This document shows positions 63,927-64,000 of a DNA stretch of 64,000 bases, in pieces (the stretch's first letter is position 1; each line of letters opens with the position of its first letter). The stretch covers positions 4,875,136 through 4,939,135 of the forward strand of contig NZ_JH976537.1 of NCBI RefSeq assembly GCF_000309385.1, read 5' to 3'. A model generated the notes under the pieces. It saw nothing but the letters and a program-made list of their open reading frames with translations, was not told where the DNA came from and did no database searches. Source of the stretch: Nodosilinea nodulosa PCC 7104. Its GTDB lineage: Bacteria; Cyanobacteriota; Cyanobacteriia; Phormidesmidales; Phormidesmidaceae. The position numbers and the translations under genes were made by a program.

Positions 63927-64000
63927 GACGTTCTCTATTCTTGGTTTTTACAACCTCTTTAGAGGCTCACTTATACCAGCCAGATCTTTATTTTCCACTG
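63927..64000. other. Right edge, upstream of the methyltransferase
   Basis: 74 bases. A short dyad AACCTCTTTAGAGG is the only visible element near 63951-63964. No attC end (GTTRRRY on the minus strand) is seen, so the other boundary of this cassette is unresolved. Confidence 0.3.

Overview
The window is cyanobacterial chromosome. The evidence is petM (cytochrome b6f subunit), ycf39, a purK with an apparent 6S RNA gene in front of it, an isiA (CP43-like antenna) relic, UrtABCDE urea uptake genes behind an NtcA-type promoter, hemA and glpX of the photosynthetic type, and many copies of the HIP1 palindrome GCGATCGC. The high G+C content, PatD-like protein, large CBS/GAF/PAS/GGDEF/EAL sensor, Spk-type kinase and PQ-rich secreted proteins point to a filamentous Leptolyngbya/Nodosilinea-like lineage, but no 16S gene is present to settle this.

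Layout. 1-7.6 kb: end of an oligopeptide-type ABC ATPase, a zinc-ribbon protein, a PatD-like protein, the bifunctional (p)ppGpp enzyme, putative 6S RNA, purK, uraD and a glycosyltransferase. 7.6-16 kb: unusual ABC-class ATPase, pdxA, petM, ycf39, a perR/peroxiredoxin divergent pair, a thioredoxin-reductase-like flavoprotein, the small nitrate transporter NrtS and a GNAT acetyltransferase. 16-26.5 kb: glycogen phosphorylase, a hydrolase, a nitrate-reductase-associated protein, an MCE/MlaF lipid transport pair, a CofD/YvcK protein, small proteins and a Nudix hydrolase. 26.6-42 kb: a large secreted protein of unknown function, bioD, a Ser/Thr kinase, two DUF697 GTPases, a 1478-residue c-di-GMP signalling protein and pyruvate kinase.

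42-50.4 kb is a nitrogen block: urtABCDE on the minus strand behind a textbook NtcA site, then a MOSC protein and ureG. UrtD carries an extra C-terminal TerB-like domain. 50.4-59.4 kb: a Uma2 nuclease, hemA, a complete IS1634-like insertion sequence with a 6-bp target duplication, glpX, an SLH protein and clpC. 59.4-64 kb is accessory DNA: an unknown membrane protein, a frameshifted isiA relic with iron-type promoter features, a small alpha/beta hydrolase, a dispersed palindromic repeat, and a VOC gene and a methyltransferase gene separated by an attC-like site. This last piece looks like part of an integron cassette array.

Shared themes: nitrogen acquisition (urt, ureG, NrtS, nitrate-reductase-associated protein), redox/iron stress (PerR-peroxiredoxin, TrxR-like protein, isiA relic), stringent and c-di-GMP signalling, and photosynthetic carbon metabolism (glgP, glpX, pyk). 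Cytosine-rich tandem-like tracts sit in at least six intergenic spaces. Family assignments come from motifs read by eye; no database search was run.
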